DNA of 42,028 nt from Alteromonadaceae bacterium Bs31. Lineage in GTDB: Bacteria > Pseudomonadota > Gammaproteobacteria > Pseudomonadales > Cellvibrionaceae. Below the pieces are notes generated by a model, which was not told the DNA's origin, searched no databases, and saw only the letters and a list, made by a program, of their open reading frames with translations. This document shows, one piece after another, positions 18,757-26,495 of the stretch; the first letter of the stretch is position 1, and every line of letters starts with the position of its first letter. The stretch lies in contig FXAI01000001.1 of NCBI GenBank assembly GCA_900177435.1, forward strand, positions 1-42,028, read 5' to 3'. A program made the translations under genes and the position numbers.

Positions 18757-20472
18757 ATGATGCTGTTAAAATATAGGAAGATTAAATTTCCGCTATTTAT
18801 TTCCTTGTGCTGTTTGGCTCTTAACGTAAGCGCCGATTCTATAGAATGGCAATTGTGTGATGCCGATGTTGGCGTTGATTCCAACTATGACTGTTCAACG
18901 TTTAAGGTGCCTCTTGATCATAAAAACAGCGCCAGTGTTGGCGAAAATGCTTATATCGGTTTGGAGCTTATTCGGTTTAAAGCGACAGATCAGGACAATA
19001 AAAAAGGTACTATTTTTCTTAATCCGGGTGGTCCCGGTGGTTCTGGTTTTGATTTTTTGCGTTCAGTGGGCCCTTATCTGTTTACCGATCGCGTGCGCGA
19101 AAAATACGATCTGGTTGGGTTTGATCCTCGTGGTATTGGCCGCAGTGAGCAGCTGCGTTGCTTTGCAAGCCAGGAGGAGGTGCAGATTGTTCAAAGTATT
19201 CCTGCTTTCCCGAAAAATGATGAAGAGGTAGCCATTCATCAGTTGGTGGATGAGGGTATCTCTGAGCTTTGCATGCTGCGTGCCAGCGATATTATTGATT
19301 ACATGTCTACCGCCGATGTCGCGCGGGATTTAGACCTTATGCGCAAGGCTGTTGGCGATGAAAAACTCCACTATGCGGGGTATTCCTACGGTACCTACCT
19401 GGGCGTTGTTTACGCGAATTTATTTCCAGAAAATGTTGGTTCCATGATTTTAGACGCTGTAGTCGACCCTATTGCCTGGTCGCGCGGCAGGGGAAATCAG
19501 GCTGAGTATCTTCCATTTTCCAGCCGCATAAAAAGTGCAAAGGGTGCAGACGCCAGCTTGCAGGAATTTTTTCGTACCTGTGAAGAGGGTGGCCCCGAGC
19601 AATGTGCAATTGCGGGTGATGCGGAAGCTCGGTTTAATAGACTGATGGATTCTCTATATGACTCACCCATACAATTGGTGGTGAACGATGAGGTAATTGT
19701 GATCGATTACGCGGCAGCCGTTTCGTTTACAACCTCAACATTGTATAACCCTTTCGACTGGCCGCTGCTGGCTCAGGTTATTGCGGATTTCGACGCTTTT
19801 ACAAATCCAGAACTGGCTGCGCAAAACTATTTGATCATGATGGAGGCCTTAGAAGGTGCAGCGGACAAAAATACACTCGATACCAGTGAGGGCGCTCCTG
19901 TGGACCAACCTGGGCTCGGTTTTAGCGGTGTGGCCTGTGCAGATTCTGATAACCCTGCCTGGTACGAAAGCTGGGCGTTTGCGGCATTCTATGACGAACT
20001 CCGGTTCGGTCTTTTAGCACCAAGCTGGACATGGATTTCGAGTATTTGTCATTCCTGGCCGGGTTCGCAGCAAAGTCGCTACCAGGGCAAATTTAAAACA
20101 CGTACCGCCACGCCTGTCTTAGTCGTTAATACGCTGTTCGACCCGGCAACGCCTTACCACGGCGCAAAGCGAGTTAATCGCCTATTAAAAGGATCTCGGC
20201 TCATTACAGTTAACGGTTGGGGGCATGGCAGTTTAGGTAATTCCCAATGTTTGGATCAGGCGGAAGAGGCCTATCTACTGCATGGCGTGTTACCGCGTAA
20301 AGGCACCGTGTGTGATCAGGACATTACTCCATTTGGCGCTAGCCTACCGCTTTCATCATACACAAGCGATGTGCCAGGAATAGTTAAACCAAGAAAAACA
20401 AAGGCACAACGTACAGCACTGCGAGAAGCGCGGCGCAAAGCCCTGCGAGAGATGCGTAAAAAAAGAAAATAG
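18757..20472 (+). CDS. TAP-like alpha/beta hydrolase (S33-type peptidase family)
   Basis: 571 residues with a signal peptide (LFISLCCLALNVSADS). Motifs follow the tripeptidyl-aminopeptidase-like family: GGPGGSG (oxyanion region), GFDPRGIGRSE, nucleophile elbow GYSYG (Ser210), and in the TAP_C region Asp462 in NTLFDPATPY and His490 in GWGHGSLGNS. Length is usual for secreted members. It probably releases amino acids or short peptides in the periplasm or medium, though some relatives are esterases. The last 27 residues form an unusual very basic tail (TKAQRTALREARRKALREMR). A hairpin terminator follows at 20492-20528. Confidence 0.85.
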   Translation: MMLLKYRKIKFPLFISLCCLALNVSADSIEWQLCDADVGVDSNYDCSTFKVPLDHKNSASVGENAYIGLELIRFKATDQDNKKGTIFLNPGGPGGSGFDFLRSVGPYLFTDRVREKYDLVGFDPRGIGRSEQLRCFASQEEVQIVQSIPAFPKNDEEVAIHQLVDEGISELCMLRASDIIDYMSTADVARDLDLMRKAVGDEKLHYAGYSYGTYLGVVYANLFPENVGSMILDAVVDPIAWSRGRGNQAEYLPFSSRIKSAKGADASLQEFFRTCEEGGPEQCAIAGDAEARFNRLMDSLYDSPIQLVVNDEVIVIDYAAAVSFTTSTLYNPFDWPLLAQVIADFDAFTNPELAAQNYLIMMEALEGAADKNTLDTSEGAPVDQPGLGFSGVACADSDNPAWYESWAFAAFYDELRFGLLAPSWTWISSICHSWPGSQQSRYQGKFKTRTATPVLVVNTLFDPATPYHGAKRVNRLLKGSRLITVNGWGHGSLGNSQCLDQAEEAYLLHGVLPRKGTVCDQDITPFGASLPLSSYTSDVPGIVKPRKTKAQRTALREARRKALREMRKKRK

Positions 20473-20491
20473 CGCTTGCTGGCAATAAGCG

Positions 20492-20528
20492 AAAACGCAG
20501 CCGATGAGAAAATCGTGCTGCGTTTTTT
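20492..20528 (+). terminator. Rho-independent terminator of the TAP-like gene
   Basis: AAAACGCAGC pairs with GCTGCGTTTT and is followed by further T residues; it begins about 20 bases after the stop codon. Confidence 0.8.
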
Positions 20529-20542
20529 ATGATCGGGAATTA

Positions 20543-20668
20543 TTAAGTACGCGCTTGCGTCAGCTTGATTAGAAAATCCGGGGGCATGCCTAACCCCTTA
20601 TACAGGTTCCAAATAATTTTGAATGTGAGCGAAGCATTACGCTTGAGTATCTCATACACGTAATTGCT
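20543..20668 (-). pseudogene. higA: C-terminal fragment of a higA antitoxin gene
   Basis: In frame to a TAA at 20545-20543 it reads SNYVYEILKRNASLTFKIIW then NLYKGLGMPPDFLIKLTQA, closely matching the end of the intact HigA at 28549 (SNRVYEILNHKRSLTLKMIW ... KLHEGLGIPAESLIKPPQA). The N-terminal half is missing: two bases upstream lies the stop codon of the glycosyltransferase-like gene. The breakpoint shows that the neighbouring gene was inserted into, or recombined with, an old TA locus. Confidence 0.75.
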
Positions 20669-20669
20669 A

Positions 20670-21836
20670 TTATGACTGATTTTGGAACGAAAGGGTTTGC
20701 TTGAAACGCTTCAACAGTATCTTAGTACGACACTTAACTGATTTGGCCAAAAACGACCATCTATCATAATGAACCCTTTGTCGACGAGGGCTTATACTTA
20801 ATTCATTCAAGCAATACACCATTGAATTAATTCTATTTACATAAGTGTGATCACGCTTCACAATCTCCATCAACTCGAGCATATCCTCAGTTTTACGAGT
20901 TGATTCCAACCATTGCTCAGCTTTGGCCACCATCGATGATAAATTTTCATCGAAAATGGTCTTCTCGTTTAGCATTTTATGGACGGATAAATTGTTAGTT
21001 ACTCCCATAGCACCATAACTGATATTTTTAAATATTCTGCACGGAATATAGTTTCCCTTCCTTTTGGGAGAGTCAAGTTGTTTATAGCCCTGAATAGCTG
21101 GAGCAATATGGCTGCAACGAGTTATGCGCTGATTTTCATCTAAATCAATATTACGCTTTTCTGATATTAAGCTAGGCCAAGATCTCACGACATCCCGGTA
21201 TTTTATGAGTCGGCCAAACTGGTGAACCTTCTTTCCGACCCCAACAACAGCTTCAACGAAGTCAGAAAAAGCATCAATATTAGACTCCCAAATCGAACCG
21301 ACAAAACTATAGTCATAGATCTTGGTGCTTACGCCCTGCCTGATCTTTTCTATGTTCGCCTCGATCTCATGGGGCAATAGGTCGGTTGCCCATGTCAATA
21401 CTGCATCCTTTTTAGCCTTCGAATAAAAATGGGCAAATTCATTTTCAATGGCCAAATAACCCTCTTCAGGTTGACCACGATATACCTGGTATGTCATTGC
21501 GTGACCACTGTCAATCGCTCTTTGATACTTCAAGGGTTGTAATTTTGATGGGTTATGATTGTGAATCAGGTATACGCTATTACTTACAACAGGGAGTCGT
21601 GTATCAGACTTAACTTTGTAAACATTTGTGAATATTAGTGCTTGCTCGAAGAACGCAATTGGCTTTGAGTGCGTATTATCTACCCATTCAACCTTAACTT
21701 CAGTTCCGAGCACTGCTGTGAGAGCCCGGAAGAGCGCGTGATGAATCCAATAGTGAGTGTGATCTTCGGGCCGACAATAGCCATAAATGATCACTTTATT
21801 GAGGTGGTTGTTTATAAAATAGGACTCGACAGACAT
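20670..21836 (-). CDS. Glycosyltransferase-like protein
   Basis: 388 residues, no signal peptide. The C-terminal half reads YIPCRIFKNISYGAMGVTNN, matching the place where GT-B glycosyltransferases carry their nucleotide-sugar-binding segment (typically ExxxxGxPVI). The N-terminal half (VIIYGYCRPEDHTHYWIHHA) could be an acceptor-side Rossmann fold. Transfer of a sugar onto a surface polysaccharide is the likely role, but the family is not certain. The gene sits alone among mobile-element debris and directly abuts a truncated higA, suggesting horizontal arrival. Its upstream region is AT-rich (TTAATATAG near 21870), and a TTGG microsatellite lies 165 bases upstream. Confidence 0.5.
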   Translation of the reverse strand: MSVESYFINNHLNKVIIYGYCRPEDHTHYWIHHALFRALTAVLGTEVKVEWVDNTHSKPIAFFEQALIFTNVYKVKSDTRLPVVSNSVYLIHNHNPSKLQPLKYQRAIDSGHAMTYQVYRGQPEEGYLAIENEFAHFYSKAKKDAVLTWATDLLPHEIEANIEKIRQGVSTKIYDYSFVGSIWESNIDAFSDFVEAVVGVGKKVHQFGRLIKYRDVVRSWPSLISEKRNIDLDENQRITRCSHIAPAIQGYKQLDSPKRKGNYIPCRIFKNISYGAMGVTNNLSVHKMLNEKTIFDENLSSMVAKAEQWLESTRKTEDMLELMEIVKRDHTYVNRINSMVYCLNELSISPRRQRVHYDRWSFLAKSVKCRTKILLKRFKQTLSFQNQS

Positions 21837-22002
21837 AGTGTGTAGAAATTTTACTTATTAATTTCTATCTATATTAACACTTAACTAAAGAATTCGGAAA
21901 ATGAGTAGATAGATTGGAGTTTGAGAGTTTTATAACTTTGTGCGTATATCTTTCAGTGGAGTTCTGCTAGATAGCAAGACTGCATAGAGCAGCCATAATT
22001 TC

Positions 22003-22040
22003 TTGGTTGGTTGGTTGGTTGGTTGGTTGGTTGGTTGGTT
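22003..22040. repeat. Tetranucleotide microsatellite (TTGG), 9.5 units
   Basis: 38 uninterrupted bases of TTGG (CCAA on the other strand). Tetranucleotide tracts of this length slip during replication and drive phase variation in some bacteria. On the minus strand it lies upstream of the glycosyltransferase-like gene, but a stop codon at 21967 separates any reading frame through it from that gene. Confidence 0.9.
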
Positions 22041-22109
22041 GAAGTTGAGTGTCCTGTGCGACTGCTTTGCGGCGATCTAGGGGGGCTACCAAACTTGTTC
22101 TCGACGAAT

Positions 22110-22211
22110 CTTTATACAAAATTTCTCGCCACAGCATTTTCTGGCTAAGAAGCGTGCCTTTGTAGAGCTTGTACCACCGCTCGCAAACAGCCAGGTCCCT
22201 TAAGCTATGGC
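22110..22211 (-). pseudogene. Fragment of a third RAYT transposase
   Basis: The minus strand reads HSLRDLAVCERWYKLYKGTL then LSQKMLWREILYKD, matching an internal segment of the intact RAYT protein (HSLNDLEVCERWHKLYKGTL ... LTQRFVKGELL). Only about 100 bases remain. It lies directly beyond the conserved right end of the decayed RAYT copy. Confidence 0.7.
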
Positions 22212-22407
22212 AAAATAAATGGACAGGCACATTAAAAAGAGCTGTAAAAAAATGGCTGTACTTTTCCGTCAAGGGCTGACGAAAATCAGCATTGTTTAGC
22301 TGCTAAGTCAAAAAATACTCAAAGACGGGCAGTATTCAAAGTTTCACGCGAGCGAAATTCCACGCTTGTGGCACGCCTGAAGAGTAAAGATAGCTTGGGT
22401 GGAAGTT

Positions 22408-23320
22408 AATGCAAAAGCGCTTCGCAATTGCCGTAAGCCGGCCTGCGTTGTAGGCCCAAATCGCCCTGCCGGTAAGATCCACCAGTTCGATATAGTCTTT
22501 TAAGTGAAAGGGTAAACCCTGCGGCATGGGTTCTCTGGGCTTGCCCACAAACTCTGCTAATTTTAGTGTCTCAGGTTTCTCGGCTTTTACATGTTCAATC
22601 CGCCGCTTAATAGAAGTGTGTTCAGAATCTTCGGGTGTGTGCGCCATTTTGGCTCTTACAGGGTTTAAATCCGCATGTGCGATGCAAACCGCCCGCGCTT
22701 TTTCATCTAACAAGGCCTGTGATTTAAAGCGACTTTCCCACAAAAATATCTGGAATATTTTTTGAACGCCTTTCACGGCCCGAAGGGTAAAACACATGGA
22801 TGTGTTTTGTAAAAAAGCCCTGTGCATTGATCTTCGCCGTTGGCCAATCATGTAATGGGCTCGTTTAAACAGGACATCAAACGGCTGATATTGGCCAGCT
22901 CAAAGCGCCAGTGTTCCAGTTTCTCCTTTACCGCCTGCCATTCGACTTCATCCAGCGATTCGCTTTTCACAAACCGCTGAGTGAGCAGGGTGCCCTTGTA
23001 CAGTTTGTGCCAGCGTTCACACACATCCAGGTCACTCATGCTATGGCCTTCAGGCATATTGATATGCAGCACAAGGTGGTAATGGTTGCTCATAACAGCG
23101 TAGGCGCAGACGTCAATGCAAAACAGCTCACCCAAAAAAAATAAAATACGATCTTCAACCTATTTTCGGCGGTGTTGGTAATCTTTACCACTAAAGGGAT
23201 CTAGCCCACAGAGGAAGGCGCGCCGCACACAGTGGGACGTACAATGGTAGTAGGGTGTGGCATCGAGGGATATTTGGTGTTTGCGAGGGGTGGGCGTGGA
23301 TCGGTCCTTGATCGTTTGGG
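22408..23320 (-). pseudogene. Decayed RAYT (IS200-like Y1) transposase
   Basis: Collinear with the intact copy at 25335-26312 but disabled in several ways. The start ATG is ACG; a TAG replaces the Trp codon in RRQWVED near 23160; another stop lies near 22850; about 70 bases with two hairpins (22745-22815) interrupt TGRF/WESRF; and an internal deletion joins GRAI to the segment that normally encodes the last residues. The HUH-type motif survives as SNHYHLVLHI. Conserved flanks on both sides show that the whole element, not just the gene, was once here. Confidence 0.8.
22745..22815. repeat. Miniature two-hairpin insertion in the RAYT pseudogene
   Basis: Absent from the intact copy. It contains AATAT-CTGGA-ATATT and, about 30 bases on, the near-perfect palindrome AAAACACATGGATGTGTTTT. 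The layout (small hairpin, spacer, ATGGAT-centred hairpin) repeats that of the insertion at 27840-27892. Confidence 0.65.
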
Positions 23321-23405
23321 TGTGTTTAAAACACAGTGTTGATAGGTGGCGGGCAAGTGGTAGGGTGGGTTTCCATGTGCCCTTGAAGCCTTCGAAACCG
23401 GCTGG

Positions 23406-23667
23406 CTCGACAAAAGCCCTGCGGAACGGCATCAAGCGATGACTTGGATGCAACGCCTCAAGCGCGTTTTCAATATTGATATCGAAGTTTGTGAACATTG
23501 CGGCGGCCAGGTTTAGGTTGTTGCCAGTATCGAGGACCCGAAGGTAATCGAGCAAATTCTCAAACATCTTAAGCAGAAAGCAGCTAAGACGGGCGCTGCC
23601 ACCAGAGCGAGCGCCACCGCTGGTCCCCAACCTGTTCGACCCGTCTCAGAGTCGTCTATTTGATTAA
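23406..23667 (+). pseudogene. C-terminal fragment of an IS91-family transposase
   Basis: Reads [20 protein letters not shown] then CGGQV, a stop (TAG at 23514-23516), then [20 protein letters not shown], and after a frameshift [19 protein letters not shown] to a TAA. This is the usual end of IS91/ISCR-type rolling-circle transposases. The catalytic N-terminal part is missing: the decayed RAYT element begins immediately to the left, so that insertion or a deletion removed it. Confidence 0.75.
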
Positions 23668-24050
23668 AGACCTCAAAGCTTACACTGACAATTTTCAATA
23701 TGGAGCGGTGGAGCAGTTTATTTCCAGTGAAACCTCAGCCAGAGACTTTACCGCTAAACCAAGCCTTATCAGATCGATCTGGGTTGGTCCGACAGTGAAA
23801 GCTGGGACTTGAGCGGTAAACGAGTGAGGAGGTTTCGGGTATGGCGCTTTACCAGAAGGGTAAAAAAGTGGTTTATGCTTCCTATACTTGAAACAGGGTG
23901 TTATTAGAGCCAGTATGAGTTTGTATGTGTCAGTTTTTTCTAGGTATCTTTATTGTTTTGGGAAAGTTAGCTATTTTAGGGAGGTTCGGTGCTCTTCGCG
24001 TAATCCTGTTTGCAGCATAAGCTAAGACAATACTTCACTGGAATTAGAAG
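23668..24050. other. Gap, about 380 bases, mobile-element tail
   Basis: The first 200 bases are probably the 3' tail of the old IS91 element and contain no supported gene. The last 150 should hold the promoter of the LprI-like gene. Confidence 0.35.
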
Positions 24051-25220
24051 ATGAAAAAACTGCTACTATCCTTATTCATGGCTATGCCTTGTATCGCATT
24101 TTCTGCCAGTTTTGACTGCTCAAAAGCGGAATCTCTTCTAGATAGAACCATATGTGGTGATGAAGAGCTTAGTTTGCTCGATAAGGACATGTCCTCTTAT
24201 TATTTTGAGCTAAAAGAGAATCTAAACAAAAGAGATTCTGATCAGCTATTGAAGCAACAAAGGAAGTGGCTTAAAAAAAGAGTAAAAACATGTGGTGTAA
24301 GCAGGGTGTCTTGCCTTGTGAAACTATACAAAGCTCGAATACTTGAGATGCGAAGAAGGAACGAAAACCTGGTGCCATACACCTATGCAAAATCGGCAGC
24401 ACTTCAAGGTTTAAAAGGAACTTGTGGTTTTAAAGAAGGTGTTATTTCGGACAAAGTACGTGTATTGGCTGGCGGTGCATATGAAGGGAGAGTTCTTGAC
24501 TATAAAATAGACAGTAGTGGCAGTCATGCGAGTAGGTTTGAAGTTGTGGTTAACTCACCAATTGAACCTGTGGCACTTCTACTTGGCGCGCGCCAGCCTT
24601 CTATTTGGAATATAGCTTGGACAGAAGAAACCCAAATAGTGGCGGTTCTTGCTACAGGCTATTACAGACAAGCAGTTGCAGGCTTACCGGATAAAACGCC
24701 TATCTTGATTAGTACCCATCAAAATCAGGGAGCCTGTGGGTTCCTGGCTGACTCATTTATAAGTAAAAAGACCGATAACGTGAACGAGCTCTCTAAAAAA
24801 GCTTTCGGCAAAGAAATATCTCAATTTCATGCAGCTAGCAATGAATATATCGTGTTTGGCGAACCCGTTGGTGCCAGGGAGAAGCTATACACATCTAAAG
24901 ACACGCCGCCAAGCGTTTTCTATTTGAGGTCGCCAGCTCGTACCCGCTCTTATTACCAATTAAACAAAGAAATTGTTTCGTTACCAGGTGGTGGTTCGAT
25001 CATTGTACAGAATCAAGTACCGGTTCCCCCTGTCAGTACAACTACAATAAGATCCGCAACTGAAATAAGGCAATATTTTGACAACTTTCCCCGGTCATTT
25101 GGTAATAACGAGCCGCTTGGAATTGGTACCGAACCGAATAAAAAATGTGATAATTACGTTTCCGGTTTAGACAACTTAGGTGACGAGGACTGTCAAAAGA
25201 ATATGTTCCCCTTGCACTGA
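24051..25220 (+). CDS. LprI-like exported protein
   Basis: 389 residues, signal peptide MKKLLLSLFMAMPCIAFSAS. Residues about 20-105 follow the lysozyme-inhibitor LprI-like domain (DUF1311): FDCSKAESLLDRTICGDEEL, a long helical section with QQRKWLKKRVKTC, and CLVKLYKARILEM; the four cysteines fit the conserved disulfides. The remaining 280 residues are not recognised. Domain members are periplasmic, and one has been reported to inhibit lysozyme. The gene is an isolated cargo-like gene between two RAYT regions. Confidence 0.75.
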   Translation: MKKLLLSLFMAMPCIAFSASFDCSKAESLLDRTICGDEELSLLDKDMSSYYFELKENLNKRDSDQLLKQQRKWLKKRVKTCGVSRVSCLVKLYKARILEMRRRNENLVPYTYAKSAALQGLKGTCGFKEGVISDKVRVLAGGAYEGRVLDYKIDSSGSHASRFEVVVNSPIEPVALLLGARQPSIWNIAWTEETQIVAVLATGYYRQAVAGLPDKTPILISTHQNQGACGFLADSFISKKTDNVNELSKKAFGKEISQFHAASNEYIVFGEPVGAREKLYTSKDTPPSVFYLRSPARTRSYYQLNKEIVSLPGGGSIIVQNQVPVPPVSTTTIRSATEIRQYFDNFPRSFGNNEPLGIGTEPNKKCDNYVSGLDNLGDEDCQKNMFPLH

Positions 25221-25254
25221 CACTAACCTTTATTGAAAGTCCTAAACAACACTT

Positions 25255-26495
25255 GTGGACACCCACACTAACACTTGCCCATCATCCATCACCACTGTAT
25301 ATTAATACACTAACAAGTGATCAAGGACCGATCCATGCCCACCCCTCGCAAACACCAAATATCCCTCGATGCCACACCCTACTACCATTGCACCTCCCGC
25401 TGTGTGCGGCGCGCCTTCTTGTGTGGGCTAGATCCTTTTAGTGGTAAAGATTACGAACACCGGCGCCAATGGGTGGAAGATCGTATTGTGTTTTTGGGTG
25501 AGGTGTTTTGCATTGATGTCTGCGCCTACGCGGTTATGAGCAACCATCACCACGTTGTGCTACATATCAATATGGCAGAAGCCCACAGCCTAAACGACCT
25601 TGAGGTGTGCGAACGCTGGCACAAACTTTACAAGGGCACCCTGCTCACTCAGAGATTTGTGAAAGGAGAACTGCTGGATGAAACGCAATGGCAGGCGGTT
25701 AAAGTGAAACTGGATCACTGGCGCTTTGAGCTGGCCAATATCAGCCGCTTTATGTCCTGCTTAAACGAGCCTATTGCAAGAATGGCCAATACCGAAGATC
25801 AATGCACCGGGCGTTTCTGGGAGAGCCGGTTTAAATCACAAGCCTTATTAGATGAAAAAGCCCTGGCAGCTTGCATGGCGTATGTGGATTTAAACCCTGT
25901 ACGAGCCAAAATGGCGCGCACACCTGAAGATTCTGAACATACCTCTATTAAGCGGCGGGTCGAACATGTAAAAACCGAGAAGCCCGAAACACTTAAATTA
26001 GCTGAGTTTGTGGGCAACCCCAGAGAACCCATGCCGCAAGGTTTACCCTTTCACTTAAAAGACTATATCGAACTGGTGGATCTTACCGGTAGGGCGATTC
26101 GGGAAAACAAACGGGGTTATATTGACGACCAGTTACCGCCTATTCTCGACCGACTGAACATCAGCCCGCGCGAATGGCTGGTGCTTACCACACAGTTTGA
26201 ATTCAAATTCAAAAGCCTGGTGGGCTGTAAAGCAAATCTGCTGCAGGCTGCCAGCGCTTTGGGCCTAAAACGCAGGCCGGCTTACGGCAATTGCGAAGCA
26301 CTGTTGCATTAGCTTACGCCCTACATTTCTTTACTCTTCAGACGTTCCATAAGCACGGAATTTCGCTCGCGTAAAATGTTGAATACCACCCACTTTTGAG
26401 CATTTTTCAGGTCAGTAATGAAACACTGCGGATTTTTGTCACTCGTTGACGGAAAAGTACCGGCAGTTTTAACGGTTCTTTTTTAAAGTGACTGT
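25255..26495 (+). mobile_element. Complete RAYT/IS200-like element
   Basis: Limits come from comparison with the decayed copy at about 22225-23375 (reverse orientation). Left-flank similarity includes ACTTGCCC and GATCAAGGACCGATCCA; on the right CTTTACTCTTCAG, GGAATTTCGCTCGCGT, GACGGAAAAGTAC and a final TTTAAAGTGACTGTC-like stretch are shared. The right end coincides with the truncated 3' end of the helicase gene. Exact termini are uncertain by some tens of bases. Confidence 0.65.
25335..26312 (+). CDS. REP-associated tyrosine transposase (RAYT, Y1/HUH)
   Basis: 325 residues from the ATG at 25335, which has AGGA eight bases upstream; a GTG at 25317 is less likely. It belongs to the IS200/IS605 TnpA-like Y1 transposases: [13 protein letters not shown] near the start, the HUH motif in MSNHHHVVLHI, and CTGRFWESRFKSQALLDEKA ... 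AYVDLNPVRAKMA, the signature that distinguishes RAYTs. It is longer than classical TnpA (about 150) and typical of long RAYTs of marine gammaproteobacteria. Such proteins nick and join single-stranded DNA at REP hairpins. The reading frame is intact, so it may be active in trans on the hairpin elements in this window. Confidence 0.88.
   Translation: MPTPRKHQISLDATPYYHCTSRCVRRAFLCGLDPFSGKDYEHRRQWVEDRIVFLGEVFCIDVCAYAVMSNHHHVVLHINMAEAHSLNDLEVCERWHKLYKGTLLTQRFVKGELLDETQWQAVKVKLDHWRFELANISRFMSCLNEPIARMANTEDQCTGRFWESRFKSQALLDEKALAACMAYVDLNPVRAKMARTPEDSEHTSIKRRVEHVKTEKPETLKLAEFVGNPREPMPQGLPFHLKDYIELVDLTGRAIRENKRGYIDDQLPPILDRLNISPREWLVLTTQFEFKFKSLVGCKANLLQAASALGLKRRPAYGNCEALLH

Noticed and set aside
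22000-22045. Possible CRISPR or DR array
   Set aside because: The TTGG tract has a four-base period and no spacers; no CRISPR-type repeat/spacer pattern was found anywhere in the window.
21967-22272. 101-codon frame containing PTN repeats
   Set aside because: It joins a RAYT end, a RAYT fragment and the TTGG microsatellite; it is chance fusion of mobile debris, not a gene.
23160-23630. 156-codon minus-strand frame
   Set aside because: It runs antisense through the IS91 fragment into the start of the decayed RAYT gene; only the last part is coding-derived.
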